Assembly: GCA_039649115.1 (NCBI GenBank)
Contig: JBBWZQ010000158.1
Coordinates: 1 to 39,736 of the forward strand
Reading direction: 5' to 3'
Source: DATEJJ01 sp039649115
GTDB lineage: Bacteria > Actinomycetota > Actinomycetes > Mycobacteriales > Micromonosporaceae
DNA: 39,736 nucleotides
Position numbers and translations under genes: made by a program. Shown here piece by piece: positions 1 to 8,628 of the stretch. Under the pieces are notes generated by a model, which saw only the letters and a list, made by a program, of their open reading frames with translations, was not told where the DNA came from and did no database searches. Each line of letters starts with the position of its first letter. The stretch's first letter is position 1.

Positions 1-814
1 CCGGAGCGGCCGGCCTCGTGCAGCACGTCGAGCAGCAGCACCACCTCGGCGTCCCGGTCGGACAGCGTGGCGGCCACGTGCAGCTCGCCGGTGCGCAGCG
101 AGACCCGCCAGTCGATGCGGCGCAGCCGGTCGCCGGGGGCGAACATGCGCACGCCGGCCAGTTCGCCGCCCTCGCCCGGGCGCCGGGACCGGTGCGCGCC
201 GACCAGCCCGGCCGCGCGGGGCATGGCGTCGTCGGCCTCGAACTCCTCGGTCGTCGGGTACACCCGCAGCCGTTTGGTGGGCGACCAGGCCGCGACGCTC
301 ATGAGCAGGCCGTCGGCGGCGACCGCGTGGGCCACCGCGGGTCCGAGCGCCGGGCGGCCCCAGCGCAGCGCGCGGCCGTCCAGGCGGATGTCGGAGACAG
401 CATCACCGGGTACGGCCGTGACGTACGGACGGTCCAGGTGGGTGATCCGAAGATAGGCAGAGGCGGTGGTACGCAGCACCACGAGGTCGATGGGCACCAG
501 GTCGGGGTTGCCGACGCTCAGGGCGGCGTGCACCTCGCTGCCCTCGGAGAGCAGGTCCTCGGTCGCCTCGATGCCCACGACGGGCAGCTCGTACGGCCGG
601 CGCCACAGGCCGAGCGCGGCGCCGAGCGCGAACGGCGCCGCCAGGACCACCATGTCGACCCGGCCGAGCAGGACCCCGGTGAACAGGAGGAGGGTGACCA
701 CGAGGACGGCGCGGCCCAGCGCCCGGGTGGCCGTCCAGTTTTCCGGGCGCGGCGACCGGGCGGGGCGGGATGGCCGGGGTGGCCGGCGCTGCGGCACGGC
801 CGGCCGGATGTCGA

Positions 815-818
<4 letters not shown>
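1..818 (-). CDS. DUF58 domain protein (C-terminus cut by window edge)
   Basis: Read on the minus strand, the frame is open from a GTG at 818 to the window edge, so the C-terminus is missing. The start overlaps the stop of the moxR-like gene in a GTGA, which fixes the start and implies translational coupling. After a Pro/Arg-rich head there are two hydrophobic stretches (about residues 36-68). The DUF58 signature follows near the visible end (FAPGDRLRRIDWRVSLRTG). DUF58 proteins are membrane-linked, partly vWA-like partners of MoxR AAA+ ATPases; the MoxR-DUF58 pair is a widespread operon thought to act in envelope or protein maturation. The substrate here is unknown. The family call is firm. 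Confidence 0.88.
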
Positions 819-1881
<1,063 letters not shown>

Positions 1882-1885
<4 letters not shown>

Positions 1886-2475
1886 AAGTCCTCCATGTGT
1901 TTCACCAGCGCGCCAAGCTCGCGCGGCGACGGGTTCCTGGCTACCGGTGTGCTGACGAACGTCCACAGTGGCTCGCCGAGCAGCTCCCGGGCGCGGTCCG
2001 GGTCGGCGGACAACGTGACGCCGTGCCGCAGCCGCAGCCGCTCGTCGATGATCTGCACGAGGCGCGGCTGGACGCTGCGCACGAACTGCCGGGGGTCGGT
2101 GCGCGAGTGCAGCCAGGCGAGCCGGGTGCTCCAGCCGGTGACGGCGAGCCGCAGCCCGTCCCGCTCACCCCAGCCACCGCCGCCGTCCCGGCCGTCGCCC
2201 GACGCGGACGGGGGCTTGCGCAGGGTGTCGGGTACCGGTGCGACGTGCAGGTCGCCCAGCACCCGACGGAGCAGGAGCAGCGTGAACAGGAGGGTGACCA
2301 GCAGGGGGTACGGCACGTCGACGCCGCCGAACCGCAGCAGCCCGTACCCGGCGAGCCCGCCCACCACGGACAGCAGTACCGCCTTGATCAGCCACCGGCT
2401 CGGCGCCTCACGGTGGGACGCGGGCTTCGGCGCCGGCTCCTCCTCGTAGTCGAGCAGATCGTCAAGACTCGTCAC
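1882..2475 (-). CDS. Membrane protein of the MoxR-DUF58 operon, unknown function
   Basis: A 197-residue protein with an acidic N-terminus (LDDLLDYEEEP), two adjacent transmembrane segments (about residues 29-48 and 55-70) and a cytosolic-looking C-terminal half. The gene overlaps both neighbours by 4 bp (ATGA at each end), so it is an integral part of the moxR/DUF58/DUF4129 operon. I do not recognise a named domain. Proteins of this layout are often annotated only as hypothetical in actinobacterial MoxR operons. A structural role in the membrane assembly is a guess from position. Confidence 0.8.
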
Positions 2476-3191
2476 GGCACCTGCTCCAACGGACCGGACC
2501 GGGAGACCGTCAGCTCGGCGCGCAGTTGCCGCAGCGCGGCCCGGGCCTGGTCACGCATGCCGGAGTCGACCGTGTGGGTGGCATACCGGGCAAGCCGGTA
2601 CACGTCGGCCAGCGGGTACAGCACCTGCGCGCTGACCTGGTGCGCGGCGAGCAGCCGGGCAACCAGGTCGGTGGGGCTGTCGCCGGGCTCCCGCGGGGTA
2701 CCGGCGGCGGCCGCGGCCTGCTCCAGCCGCACCCAGCACGCGATCACCGCGCGCCGCGGGTCGCGGTCGTCGTCGTCCAGGTCGGACAGGCCCGCGTCGA
2801 CCGCGGCCAGCACCTCCTCGCGCCGGGTGAGCTGCCGGGTCTGCTCGGGCTCGACCGGCAGGCGGCCCTTGCGGGTCTCCAGCGAGTTGCGGACCAGCAG
2901 GAAGATCAGCACAGCGGCGACCAGCGCGACGGCGATGCCGCACACCACCTCCAGCACGCCATTCAGCCAGCCCAACTCGATCGGCTTCGACGCGCTGGGG
3001 GAGGCCGGCGGCGCACCGATCGCGTTGAACGGGCTGTCCTCCGTGCTGGGGGTGGGGTTGACGCCCGGCCTGGCCAACTCGAACGGCACCCGCTTGACCT
3101 GGGGCGTCGACAGCGCGACCGCGATGGCCGCGGCGCCGAGCAGCGCGCCGACGGCGACCAGCGGCCAGAGGCGGCGAAGCGCGCTGTTCAA
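2472..3191 (-). CDS. DUF4129 domain membrane protein
   Basis: A 239-residue protein with an N-terminal transmembrane segment (about residues 9-28), a Pro/Ser-rich extracytoplasmic linker, a second transmembrane segment (about 79-100) and a C-terminal cytosolic helical domain. The C-terminal part (RRAVIACWVRLEQA ... SPTDLVARLL ... YRLARYA) matches DUF4129, which commonly accompanies MoxR and DUF58 and sometimes transglutaminase-like proteins. It is the first gene of the operon. The start taken is a TTG preceded by a GGGGA stretch; no ATG or GTG lies nearby in frame, so the exact N-terminus is the weakest part of the call. Confidence 0.85.
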   Translation of the reverse strand: MNSALRRLWPLVAVGALLGAAAIAVALSTPQVKRVPFELARPGVNPTPSTEDSPFNAIGAPPASPSASKPIELGWLNGVLEVVCGIAVALVAAVLIFLLVRNSLETRKGRLPVEPEQTRQLTRREEVLAAVDAGLSDLDDDDRDPRRAVIACWVRLEQAAAAAGTPREPGDSPTDLVARLLAAHQVSAQVLYPLADVYRLARYATHTVDSGMRDQARAALRQLRAELTVSRSGPLEQVP

Positions 3192-3249
3192 GGCCAGTCC
3201 CCGATGTCTCGTGAGCCAGCACCTGGGCTGGATCAGTAAGGGAGCGTTG

Positions 3250-3993
3250 TCAATCCAGGCCGGCCAGACTCTTCGCGCGGGCCAGCACGTCGTCCAGCAT
3301 CGCCGGTGTCAGCTTGCCGGTAAAGGTGTTCTGCTGGCTGACGTGATAGGACCCGAGCAGCGCAGGCGCGGTTGACTGGGACGGTACCAGCGCACCGTGC
3401 CCGAAGGTGGGGCGCGGTACCGGCGGGCGGTGCCCGTACACCTGGAAAGACGCCGGCCACCACGCGGCCCAGGCGAACGCGCCCAGGGCGACCACGACGC
3501 GCAGCGTGGGCCTGATCAGTTCCACCTCGCGGTGCAGCCACGGTGCGCAGGTGTCCCGCTCGGCCGGGGTGGGCTTGTTCTCCGGCGGCGCGCAGCGCAC
3601 CGCCGCGAAGATCCGGGTGTGCCGCAGTGCCAGGCCGTCGTCGCGGGAGACGCTCGTCGGCTGGTTGGCCAGCCCGGCCCGGTGCAGCGCGGCGAACAGC
3701 ACGTCGCCGGAGCGGTCGCCGGTGAAGATCCGGCCGGTACGGTTGCCGCCGTGCGCCGCGGGGGCCAACCCGAGGATCGCGACGCGCGCGTCGGCCGGCC
3801 CGAACCCGGGCACGGGCCGCGCCCAGTACTCCTGGTCGCGGAACGAGGCGCGCCGCGTGGCGGCCACCTCCTCGCGCCAGGCGACCAGGCGCGGGCACGC
3901 GCGGCACTGGCTGACCAGGCGGTCCAGCTCGGTCAGGTCGGCGGCTGCCCGCGCCTGGCGGGCGACCGCGTCCAGGCCCGTCGCGGGCGTCAC
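3250..3993 (-). CDS. Type V uracil-DNA glycosylase (UdgB-like)
   Basis: A 247-residue base-excision repair enzyme that removes uracil and other deaminated bases from DNA. Family features visible: motif A GLAPAAHGGNRTGRIFTGD with no Asp/Asn catalytic residue of the Ung type, motif B GSYHVSQQNTFTGK, and four cysteines placed as for a 4Fe-4S cluster (C30, C33 and a C-x14-C pair near the middle, RCAPPENK...RDTC). This combination is typical of family 5 (UdgB), common in GC-rich actinobacteria where cytosine deamination is a burden. The GTG start overlaps the upstream stop in a GTGA. A 58-bp gap separates it from the DUF4129 gene downstream, with no clear terminator. Confidence 0.93.
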   Translation of the reverse strand: MTPATGLDAVARQARAAADLTELDRLVSQCRACPRLVAWREEVAATRRASFRDQEYWARPVPGFGPADARVAILGLAPAAHGGNRTGRIFTGDRSGDVLFAALHRAGLANQPTSVSRDDGLALRHTRIFAAVRCAPPENKPTPAERDTCAPWLHREVELIRPTLRVVVALGAFAWAAWWPASFQVYGHRPPVPRPTFGHGALVPSQSTAPALLGSYHVSQQNTFTGKLTPAMLDDVLARAKSLAGLD

Positions 3994-4673
3994 GTGAGGC
4001 GGGCGCGCAGCAGCTCCAGGGTGCGTGCCCAGGCGGTGGCCGACGCGTCCCGGTGGTAGACCTCGGGCCGGTCGTCGTTGAAGAACGCGTGGTGCGTGCC
4101 GGGGTAGTCGTACAGCACGACCTCGCCGCCGGCGTCCTCGACGGCCGTCCTGGCGGCCTGGACGCCGGGCGCCGCGGACAGCCCGCCGTCCTCGTCACAG
4201 TGGATCAGCGCCGCCTTGCCGGCGTAGTTGTCCCACTTCGGGCTCATCCGCTCCCACGGCATGGCCGGGTAGAAGCCGACCGCGGCGACGATCTTCTCGG
4301 AGAGGGTGGCCGACCAGAGGGCCAGGCTGCCGCCGGCGCAGAAGCCGACCGCGCCGATACCACCGTTGACCTCGGCCCGGCCGCTCAGGTAGTTGGCCGC
4401 GCCGGCCATGTCCCTGGCGGCCTGGTCCATGGCCAGACCCATCAGCAGTTTGACCGCGTCGTCGGGCTCGGTGGCGTGCAGGCCGTGGTAGAGGTCGGGC
4501 GCGAGGGCCACGAACCCGGCGCCGGCGAACCGGTCGGCGACCTCTTTGATATGGGGTACGAGGCCCCACCACTCCTGGATCACGATGACGCCCGGACCCG
4601 AGCCCGAACTGGGCAATGTCAGATAACCCTCGCTCGATCCCCCGTTGCTCGGGTAGCTCACGATCTCGCCCAT
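3990..4673 (-). CDS. Dienelactone hydrolase family protein
   Basis: A 227-residue alpha/beta hydrolase of the dienelactone hydrolase family. It has the nucleophile motif GFCAGGS (Cys112), an Asp in the DEDGG loop and a catalytic His in THHAFFND, giving a Cys-Asp-His triad. The N-terminal VIQEWWGL and APDLYHG segments are family hallmarks. Substrate is unknown; actinobacterial homologues are broad esterases or lactonases. An AGGAGG sits 9 nt before the ATG at 4673; a TTG one codon earlier is a possible alternative start. It overlaps the uracil-DNA glycosylase gene by 4 bp, so the two are probably co-transcribed even though their functions look unrelated. Confidence 0.92.
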   Translation of the reverse strand: MGEIVSYPSNGGSSEGYLTLPSSGSGPGVIVIQEWWGLVPHIKEVADRFAGAGFVALAPDLYHGLHATEPDDAVKLLMGLAMDQAARDMAGAANYLSGRAEVNGGIGAVGFCAGGSLALWSATLSEKIVAAVGFYPAMPWERMSPKWDNYAGKAALIHCDEDGGLSAAPGVQAARTAVEDAGGEVVLYDYPGTHHAFFNDDRPEVYHRDASATAWARTLELLRARLT

Positions 4674-4811
4674 CAAGCCGGGCCTCCTGTCAGACAGTCG
4701 TCGTTGGCTGGTGGCCTACAGGTTGTTGGCATGTTGCCGGATTGTCGACGCGTAGCCAATCATGCGCGAATAGTCCGCGCAAAGGCAGGTATGGCGTGGC
4801 GGGAAGTCGCA

Positions 4812-4839
4812 CGGGCGGCACGGAGATCCGTGCCGCCCG
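4812..4839 (-). terminator. Hairpin downstream of the LppU-like gene
   Basis: A perfect 12-bp inverted repeat (CGGGCGGCACGG / CCGTGCCGCCCG) with a 4-nt loop lies 36 bp after the stop of the minus-strand LppU-like gene. There is no T-run, as is usual for actinobacterial hairpin terminators. It separates that gene from the dienelactone hydrolase promoter region. Being symmetrical, it could act in either direction. Confidence 0.65.
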
Positions 4840-4874
4840 ATACAAGAGATCGTTATGCGAAAGTTACCCCGGCG

Positions 4875-5462
4875 CTACTTGCCCGCGTCGGCCAGGCAGA
4901 GCACGAAACCGTTCTCGCCACTCGTCTGCCCCCACAGCGCCGTAGTGGCGCCGGCCGCGACGTAGGGCTGGCAGATGGCGTCGTCGGTGGTGAACTGCGT
5001 CTTGGACTTGTTGTCGACCTTGCCGACCACCTTGTACTTCGCGTCCGTGCTGGTGCAGGCGACGATCTTCACGTCACCGGCGTCCTGTGCGGTCGTCGAG
5101 GTGATCGCGGTGCCCTTCAGGCAGTCGCCGACGTTGGCGTGTACCGGGCTGCTGCGCGAGGCGACGTAGACGACGATCGCGATGACGCCCAGCACGACCA
5201 CGGACACGATCGGCACGACGATACGGGCGGCGCCGCGCTTCTTCCGCGCGGGCGGCTGCGGGTACCCGGGCGGCGGCGCGCCGAACTGCCCCTGGGGAGC
5301 GGGCCCGAACTGCCCCTGCGGCGCCTGGCCGAACTGTCCCTGTGGCCCGGGCGGTGGGCCGTACTGGCCCTGCGGTGCGGGACCGTACTGTCCCTGTGGG
5401 GCCGGCGCGCCGTACGGGCCTTGTGGAGGGCCAGGCTGACCGGGGGTGACCGGATTGCTCAC
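4875..5462 (-). CDS. LppU/SCO3897-like membrane-anchored protein
   Basis: A 195-residue protein in three parts. Residues 1-70 are a low-complexity Pro/Gln/Gly head with repeated PQGQ(F/Y)G units. Residues 81-100 form one transmembrane helix after a basic stop (RKKR). The rest is an extracytoplasmic domain with four conserved-looking cysteines (VGDCLK, IVACTS, AICQPY, FVLCLA), likely two disulfides. This resembles the LppU/SCO3897 family of actinobacteria, function unknown. The GTG at 5462 has GGAAGGAA upstream and begins the recognisable MSNP sequence; 18 further in-frame upstream codons look non-coding. A hairpin terminator follows. Confidence 0.85.
   Translation of the reverse strand: MSNPVTPGQPGPPQGPYGAPAPQGQYGPAPQGQYGPPPGPQGQFGQAPQGQFGPAPQGQFGAPPPGYPQPPARKKRGAARIVVPIVSVVVLGVIAIVVYVASRSSPVHANVGDCLKGTAITSTTAQDAGDVKIVACTSTDAKYKVVGKVDNKSKTQFTTDDAICQPYVAAGATTALWGQTSGENGFVLCLADAGK
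5280..5425 (-). repeat. Intragenic Pro/Gln/Gly codon repeats
   Basis: About six imperfect direct repeats of 24-27 bp encode the PQGQ(Y/F)G(P/Q)A head of the LppU-like protein. They remain in frame and resemble the low-complexity cytosolic heads found on many actinobacterial membrane proteins. Copy number is likely to vary between strains. Confidence 0.8.
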
Positions 5463-5545
5463 TGCTGATTCCTTCCCGGGGTGGACCGAACGGACGGACA
5501 CTAGCGGTCGGCGCACCCGCGCGCCACCCCGCGAGCTCCTCGTGA

Positions 5546-5557
5546 TGATCGCGATCA
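5546..5557. promoter_or_regulatory. 12-bp palindrome in a divergent intergenic region
   Basis: TGATCGCGATCA is a perfect palindrome between the divergent LppU-like gene (start 5462) and the gene at 5606. A TATGCT at 5578-5583 could be a -10 box for the rightward gene. Operator function is only a possibility. Confidence 0.25.
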
Positions 5558-5605
5558 GGGTAGCGCCCGCAGGCCATATGCTGCCGTGACTTCATCCATT
5601 ACCGT

Positions 5606-6034
5606 GTGCCCGTGCACGATCTGCTGGCCCGGCTCGCCACCCACCCCGGCCTGTACCGCGGCCGGGGCGACGGTCCGGAGAGCGGCCCGTTCGTGGCGCG
5701 GATCGACGTGGCCACCGCGGTGCGGGGACGGGCGGTCGTCCTCGACTACGAGGCGGTCAGCGACCGCAACGGACTGCAGCACATCGAGCACAGCGTGCTG
5801 GCCGCCGGTGAGGGCGGCCGGCTGGAGCTGCACGTCGCCTGCCTGGAGCTGCCCGGCGTGGTGCGCTTCGTGGAGACCGGGCCGGGCGAGTTCAGCACGT
5901 ACGACGGGCCGACGCCGGCGCGCATCGTCGTCGGTACCCCGGCACCGGGCATGCTGACGTACGGCTGGTGGTGGGCGCGCGACGAGGCGGAGCCCCGCGA
6001 GCAGTCCCGCGCCGAGGTGCGCCGTACCGGCTGA
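5606..6034 (+). CDS. Hypothetical protein, possibly beta-barrel
   Basis: A 142-residue protein with alternating short hydrophobic strands and glycine turns (LYRGRGDG, VLDYEAVSD, RLELHVACLELPGVVRF, FSTYDGP, MLTYGWWWARDE), ending in a charged tail. The pattern suggests a small calycin-like or DUF1579-like beta-barrel. I do not recognise the family with confidence. The GTG start is chosen because it opens the conserved-looking segment; no strong Shine-Dalgarno is visible. The gene is monocistronic and convergent with the Ppx-fusion gene, with 7 bp between the two stop codons. Confidence 0.75.
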   Translation: MPVHDLLARLATHPGLYRGRGDGPESGPFVARIDVATAVRGRAVVLDYEAVSDRNGLQHIEHSVLAAGEGGRLELHVACLELPGVVRFVETGPGEFSTYDGPTPARIVVGTPAPGMLTYGWWWARDEAEPREQSRAEVRRTG

Positions 6035-6041
6035 CGCCCGG

Positions 6042-6965
6042 TCAGGGTGCCAGGCTCCACGCGATGCCGTCGAGGATGTCGTGCTCGCTGGCGACGACGG
6101 CGTCCGCGCCCACCCGCTCCAGGATCACCCGGAGGATCAGCGCGCCGGCGCCGATCACGTCGGCGCGCCCCGGGTGCATCGCCGGGATGTCCAGCCGCTG
6201 GCGCCGGGCCATGCCGAGCAGCTCATCCGTCACCCGTGCCACGTCCACTGTGGACACCTGCGAGTGGTGGATGCGGTCCGGCTGGTACTCGCGCAGCCCG
6301 AGCGCGATCGCCGCGACCGTGGTGACGGAGCCGGCCAGCCCGAGTACCGTGGCCGCGGCGCTACCGTCCACAGTGGTCAGTGCCCGGTCCACGGCCGCGG
6401 TGATGTCCGCGGTGGCGGCCTCGATCTGCGCGCTCGTCGGCGGGTCCGCGCGCAGGTGCCGCTCGGTCATCCGCACGCAGCCGATGTCCACGCTGATCGC
6501 GGCGTCCGGGCTGGACGTGCCGCGGACGAACTCGGTGGAGCCGCCGCCGATGTCGACGACGAGGTAGGGCGCGGGGTACCGGGAGGGCAGCCCGCGCACC
6601 GCGCCGGTGAACGACAGCCGGGCCTCCTCGTCGCCGGTCGCCACCTCCGGATCGCTGCCCAGGGTCGCCCGTACCATGGCGCGGAAATCGGCCGCGTTGC
6701 TCGCGTCCCGGCTGGCCGACGTGGCCACCATCCGGACCCGGGACGCGCCGAGTTCGGAGATCTCCTTCGCGTACCCGGCCAGGGCCACCCGGGTGCGCTC
6801 GATCGCCTCGGTGGACAGCCGCCCGGTGCGGTCCACGCCCTCGCCGAGCCGCACGATCTCCATCCGCCGGCTCACGTCGACCAGCGGCCCGCCGTCGTCT
6901 GGAAGATCCGCGACGAGCAGCCGGATCGAGTTGGTGCCGCAGTCGATGGCGGCGACCCTGTTCAT
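6042..6965 (-). CDS. Internal start for a stand-alone Ppx/GppA phosphatase
   Basis: The ATG at 6965 is in frame inside the fusion and opens MNRVAAIDCGTNSIRL, the normal N-terminus of this family, giving a standard-length 307-residue Ppx/GppA. A GGACGAG lies 2 nt upstream, too close for an ideal ribosome site but usable for coupled re-initiation. In the reconstructed single-copy arrangement this ATG overlaps the GNAT stop. So both a fused product and a free Ppx could be made. This is an alternative reading of the same DNA, not a second gene copy. Confidence 0.45.
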   Translation of the reverse strand: MNRVAAIDCGTNSIRLLVADLPDDGGPLVDVSRRMEIVRLGEGVDRTGRLSTEAIERTRVALAGYAKEISELGASRVRMVATSASRDASNAADFRAMVRATLGSDPEVATGDEEARLSFTGAVRGLPSRYPAPYLVVDIGGGSTEFVRGTSSPDAAISVDIGCVRMTERHLRADPPTSAQIEAATADITAAVDRALTTVDGSAAATVLGLAGSVTTVAAIALGLREYQPDRIHHSQVSTVDVARVTDELLGMARRQRLDIPAMHPGRADVIGAGALILRVILERVGADAVVASEHDILDGIAWSLAP

Positions 6966-7487
6966 GACTCGTCCATGAGTCGCAGCAGCATCGAGTCGCA
7001 GCAGCATCCGGGTGTTGCCGAGGGTGTTGGGCTTGACCCGCTCCAGGTCGAGGAACTCCGCGACACCCTCGTCGTACGAGCGCAGCAGCTCCTCGTAGAC
7101 CTTCGGCGGTACCGGCGCGCCGTCGATCGGGACGAACCCGAACGACGCGAAGAACCCGGTCTCGAAGGTGAGGCAGAAGACCTTCCGTACACCGAGGTCC
7201 CGCGCGCCGGCCAGCAGGGCCGCGACGAGCTGGTGCCCGATCCTTCGCCCGCGTACCGACGGGTGCACCGCCACGGTGCGTACCTCGGCCAGGTCCTCCC
7301 ACATCACGTGCAGCGCGCCGCACCCGACGACCCTGTCGTCCAGGGTCGCCACCCAGAATTCCGGTACGTCCTCGAAGAGCGCGACGGTCGCCTTGGACAG
7401 CAGCCGCCGCTCCGTGGCGTACAAGTCGATCAGCTGCCGGATGCCGCGGACATCGGCGGTCCGCGCGCGCCGGATGTTGACCTCCAC
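6042..7487 (-). CDS. In-frame fusion: GNAT N-acetylglutamate synthase + Ppx/GppA phosphatase
   Basis: One open frame of 481 residues. Residues 1-165 are a GNAT acetyltransferase like the short actinobacterial ArgA (acetyl-CoA loop VAVHPSVRGRRIG; C-terminal LERVKPNTLGNTRMLLRL), expected to make N-acetylglutamate for arginine synthesis. Residues 175-481 are an exopolyphosphatase/pppGpp phosphatase (AAIDCGTNSIRLLVADL, VVDIGGGSTEFV, GCVRMTERHL, LAGSVTTVAA), an ASKHA-fold enzyme of polyphosphate and (p)ppGpp turnover. These are normally separate proteins. A perfect 16-bp tandem duplication at the junction (6977-7008) shifts the GNAT frame by one, past the TGA at 6964-6962, into the ppx frame. With one copy, GNAT would end RMLLRLMDES and overlap the ppx ATG as ATGA. 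GTG start at 7487; its Shine-Dalgarno is weak. Confidence 0.88.
   Translation of the reverse strand: MEVNIRRARTADVRGIRQLIDLYATERRLLSKATVALFEDVPEFWVATLDDRVVGCGALHVMWEDLAEVRTVAVHPSVRGRRIGHQLVAALLAGARDLGVRKVFCLTFETGFFASFGFVPIDGAPVPPKVYEELLRSYDEGVAEFLDLERVKPNTLGNTRMLLRLDAAATHGRVMNRVAAIDCGTNSIRLLVADLPDDGGPLVDVSRRMEIVRLGEGVDRTGRLSTEAIERTRVALAGYAKEISELGASRVRMVATSASRDASNAADFRAMVRATLGSDPEVATGDEEARLSFTGAVRGLPSRYPAPYLVVDIGGGSTEFVRGTSSPDAAISVDIGCVRMTERHLRADPPTSAQIEAATADITAAVDRALTTVDGSAAATVLGLAGSVTTVAAIALGLREYQPDRIHHSQVSTVDVARVTDELLGMARRQRLDIPAMHPGRADVIGAGALILRVILERVGADAVVASEHDILDGIAWSLAP
6977..7008. repeat. Perfect 16-bp tandem duplication at the GNAT/ppx junction
   Basis: Two identical adjacent copies of GAGTCGCAGCAGCATC (plus-strand reading), at 6977-6992 and 6993-7008. 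Because 16 is not a multiple of three, the second copy moves the GNAT frame by one base and removes its stop. The unit contains a CAGCAG micro-repeat, which favours replication slippage. Confidence 0.97.
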
Positions 7488-7493
7488 AGGGCC

Positions 7494-7979
7494 CTACTCT
7501 ACGCAGGGGCCGCCGGCCCACCACGGCTCGATCCGTTCGCGCACCTCGTCGCCGAACGGGTTGACGCCGGGCCCGGCGGCCAGCGCGTGCGCCAGCAGCG
7601 CGTGCAGGCACTTCACTCGACCGGGCAGGCCACCCGCCGACGTGCCGGCCAGCTCCGGCACCACCTCGATCGCGTCCCGCCGGGCCAGGTAGTCCTCGTG
7701 CGCGTACCGGTTGCGGGCGGCCAGGTCGGGATCGGCGGCCAGCCGCGCCGCCATGTCACGCATCAGCCCCGCGGACTCCAGCCGGCTGCACGCCGCGACC
7801 GCCCGGGGACAGGTGAGGTAGTAGAGGGTCGGGAACGGCGAGCCGTCGGCCAGCCGGGGCGTGGTCTCCACCACGTCGGGCCGGCCGCACGGGCAGCGGT
7901 GCGCCACGGCCCGGGTGCCGCGCGGCCGCCGGCCCAGCTGCTTCTCGACAACGGCCAGATCCTCGGGTGACGCCGTCAC
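7494..7979 (-). CDS. DUF501 domain protein
   Basis: A 161-residue protein of the DUF501 family, found next to eno, ftsB/divIC and ppx in many actinobacteria. Visible features are an N-terminal EKQLGRRPRG segment, a cysteine cluster (HRCPCGRPDVVET), the FPTLYYLTCPRA strand, and GRVKCLHALLAHALA. Function is unknown. The GTG at 7979 overlaps the ftsB-like stop as GTGA; a much longer same-frame extension upstream is out-of-frame shadow of the FtsB-like gene. The stop lies 6 bp before the GNAT-Ppx start, so the genes form one operon. Confidence 0.92.
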   Translation of the reverse strand: MTASPEDLAVVEKQLGRRPRGTRAVAHRCPCGRPDVVETTPRLADGSPFPTLYYLTCPRAVAACSRLESAGLMRDMAARLAADPDLAARNRYAHEDYLARRDAIEVVPELAGTSAGGLPGRVKCLHALLAHALAAGPGVNPFGDEVRERIEPWWAGGPCVE

Positions 7980-8596
7980 GGGCGGGCGCGGGGCTTGTCG
8001 GCGGCCTGCACGCTGGACCACAGCTGGCCGTACCAGGGACCGGTGTTCCTGGCCCGGCCCCGGTCCGGGTCGGTGCCGGGCTGGGCCGGCGCGTTGACGT
8101 CGAGCGGCAGGTACGCGACGTCCCCCGGCTTGACCATCAGCAGCCGGCTGCGCGCCTGGGCCGCGACGTACTCCGGGTCGTTGTACTTCGCCGACTCGTC
8201 GGAGAGGTCCTTGATGCGCTGGCGCTGCGCGGCCTGGCTGGCCTGCAGGCTGGCGATCTGGGACTGCTGGTTGAGGTAGATGCGCACCGGGTAGGCGTAC
8301 GCGAGCAGCAGCGCGCCGAGCAGGCACGCCAGCACGGTCGCCCGGCCGGTGAACCGGTGTGGTTGCGGCGCGCTGGTGCGCTTGGCCGCGCCGGTGGCGG
8401 CGACCCGGCGGGCGCTGGCCGGCCGGGACGCGGAGCGGGACTGGTCGCTCGCGGCACGCACCTGGCCGGTCCCGGCGGCGCGGGGCTGGCCGGGGACCCG
8501 CGCCGATCCACCGGCCCGGGCCGGCGCCGCGGTGCGGGCAGGTGTCGCCCGTGAGCGCGGGGTGCCCGGGCGTCCGGGGGTCCGGCGCTGCGGCAC
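7976..8596 (-). CDS. FtsB/DivIC-like septum formation initiator
   Basis: A 206-residue bitopic protein. Residues 1-84 are a basic Pro/Ala/Arg-rich cytosolic head, 85-103 a single transmembrane helix, about 105-135 a coiled coil (LNQQSQIASLQASQAAQRQRIKDL), followed by the typical NDPEYVAAQARSRLLMVKPGD segment. FtsB/DivIC proteins bridge FtsL and FtsQ in the divisome. The start at GTG 8596 is preferred because AAAGGGGA lies 6 nt upstream; GTG 8632 overlapping the enolase stop (GTGA) is an equally in-frame alternative adding 12 residues. The long disordered head is typical of actinobacterial versions. Confidence 0.9.
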   Translation of the reverse strand: MPQRRTPGRPGTPRSRATPARTAAPARAGGSARVPGQPRAAGTGQVRAASDQSRSASRPASARRVAATGAAKRTSAPQPHRFTGRATVLACLLGALLLAYAYPVRIYLNQQSQIASLQASQAAQRQRIKDLSDESAKYNDPEYVAAQARSRLLMVKPGDVAYLPLDVNAPAQPGTDPDRGRARNTGPWYGQLWSSVQAADKPRARP

Positions 8597-8628
8597 GGCG
8601 ACTCCCCTTTCACCGGTATGAGCGCGGT

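Noticed and set aside
6042..7487. GNAT-Ppx as an ancient, designed domain fusion
   Set aside because: The exact 16-bp duplication and the intact ATGA remnant indicate a recent slippage event rather than an old fusion with an evolved linker.
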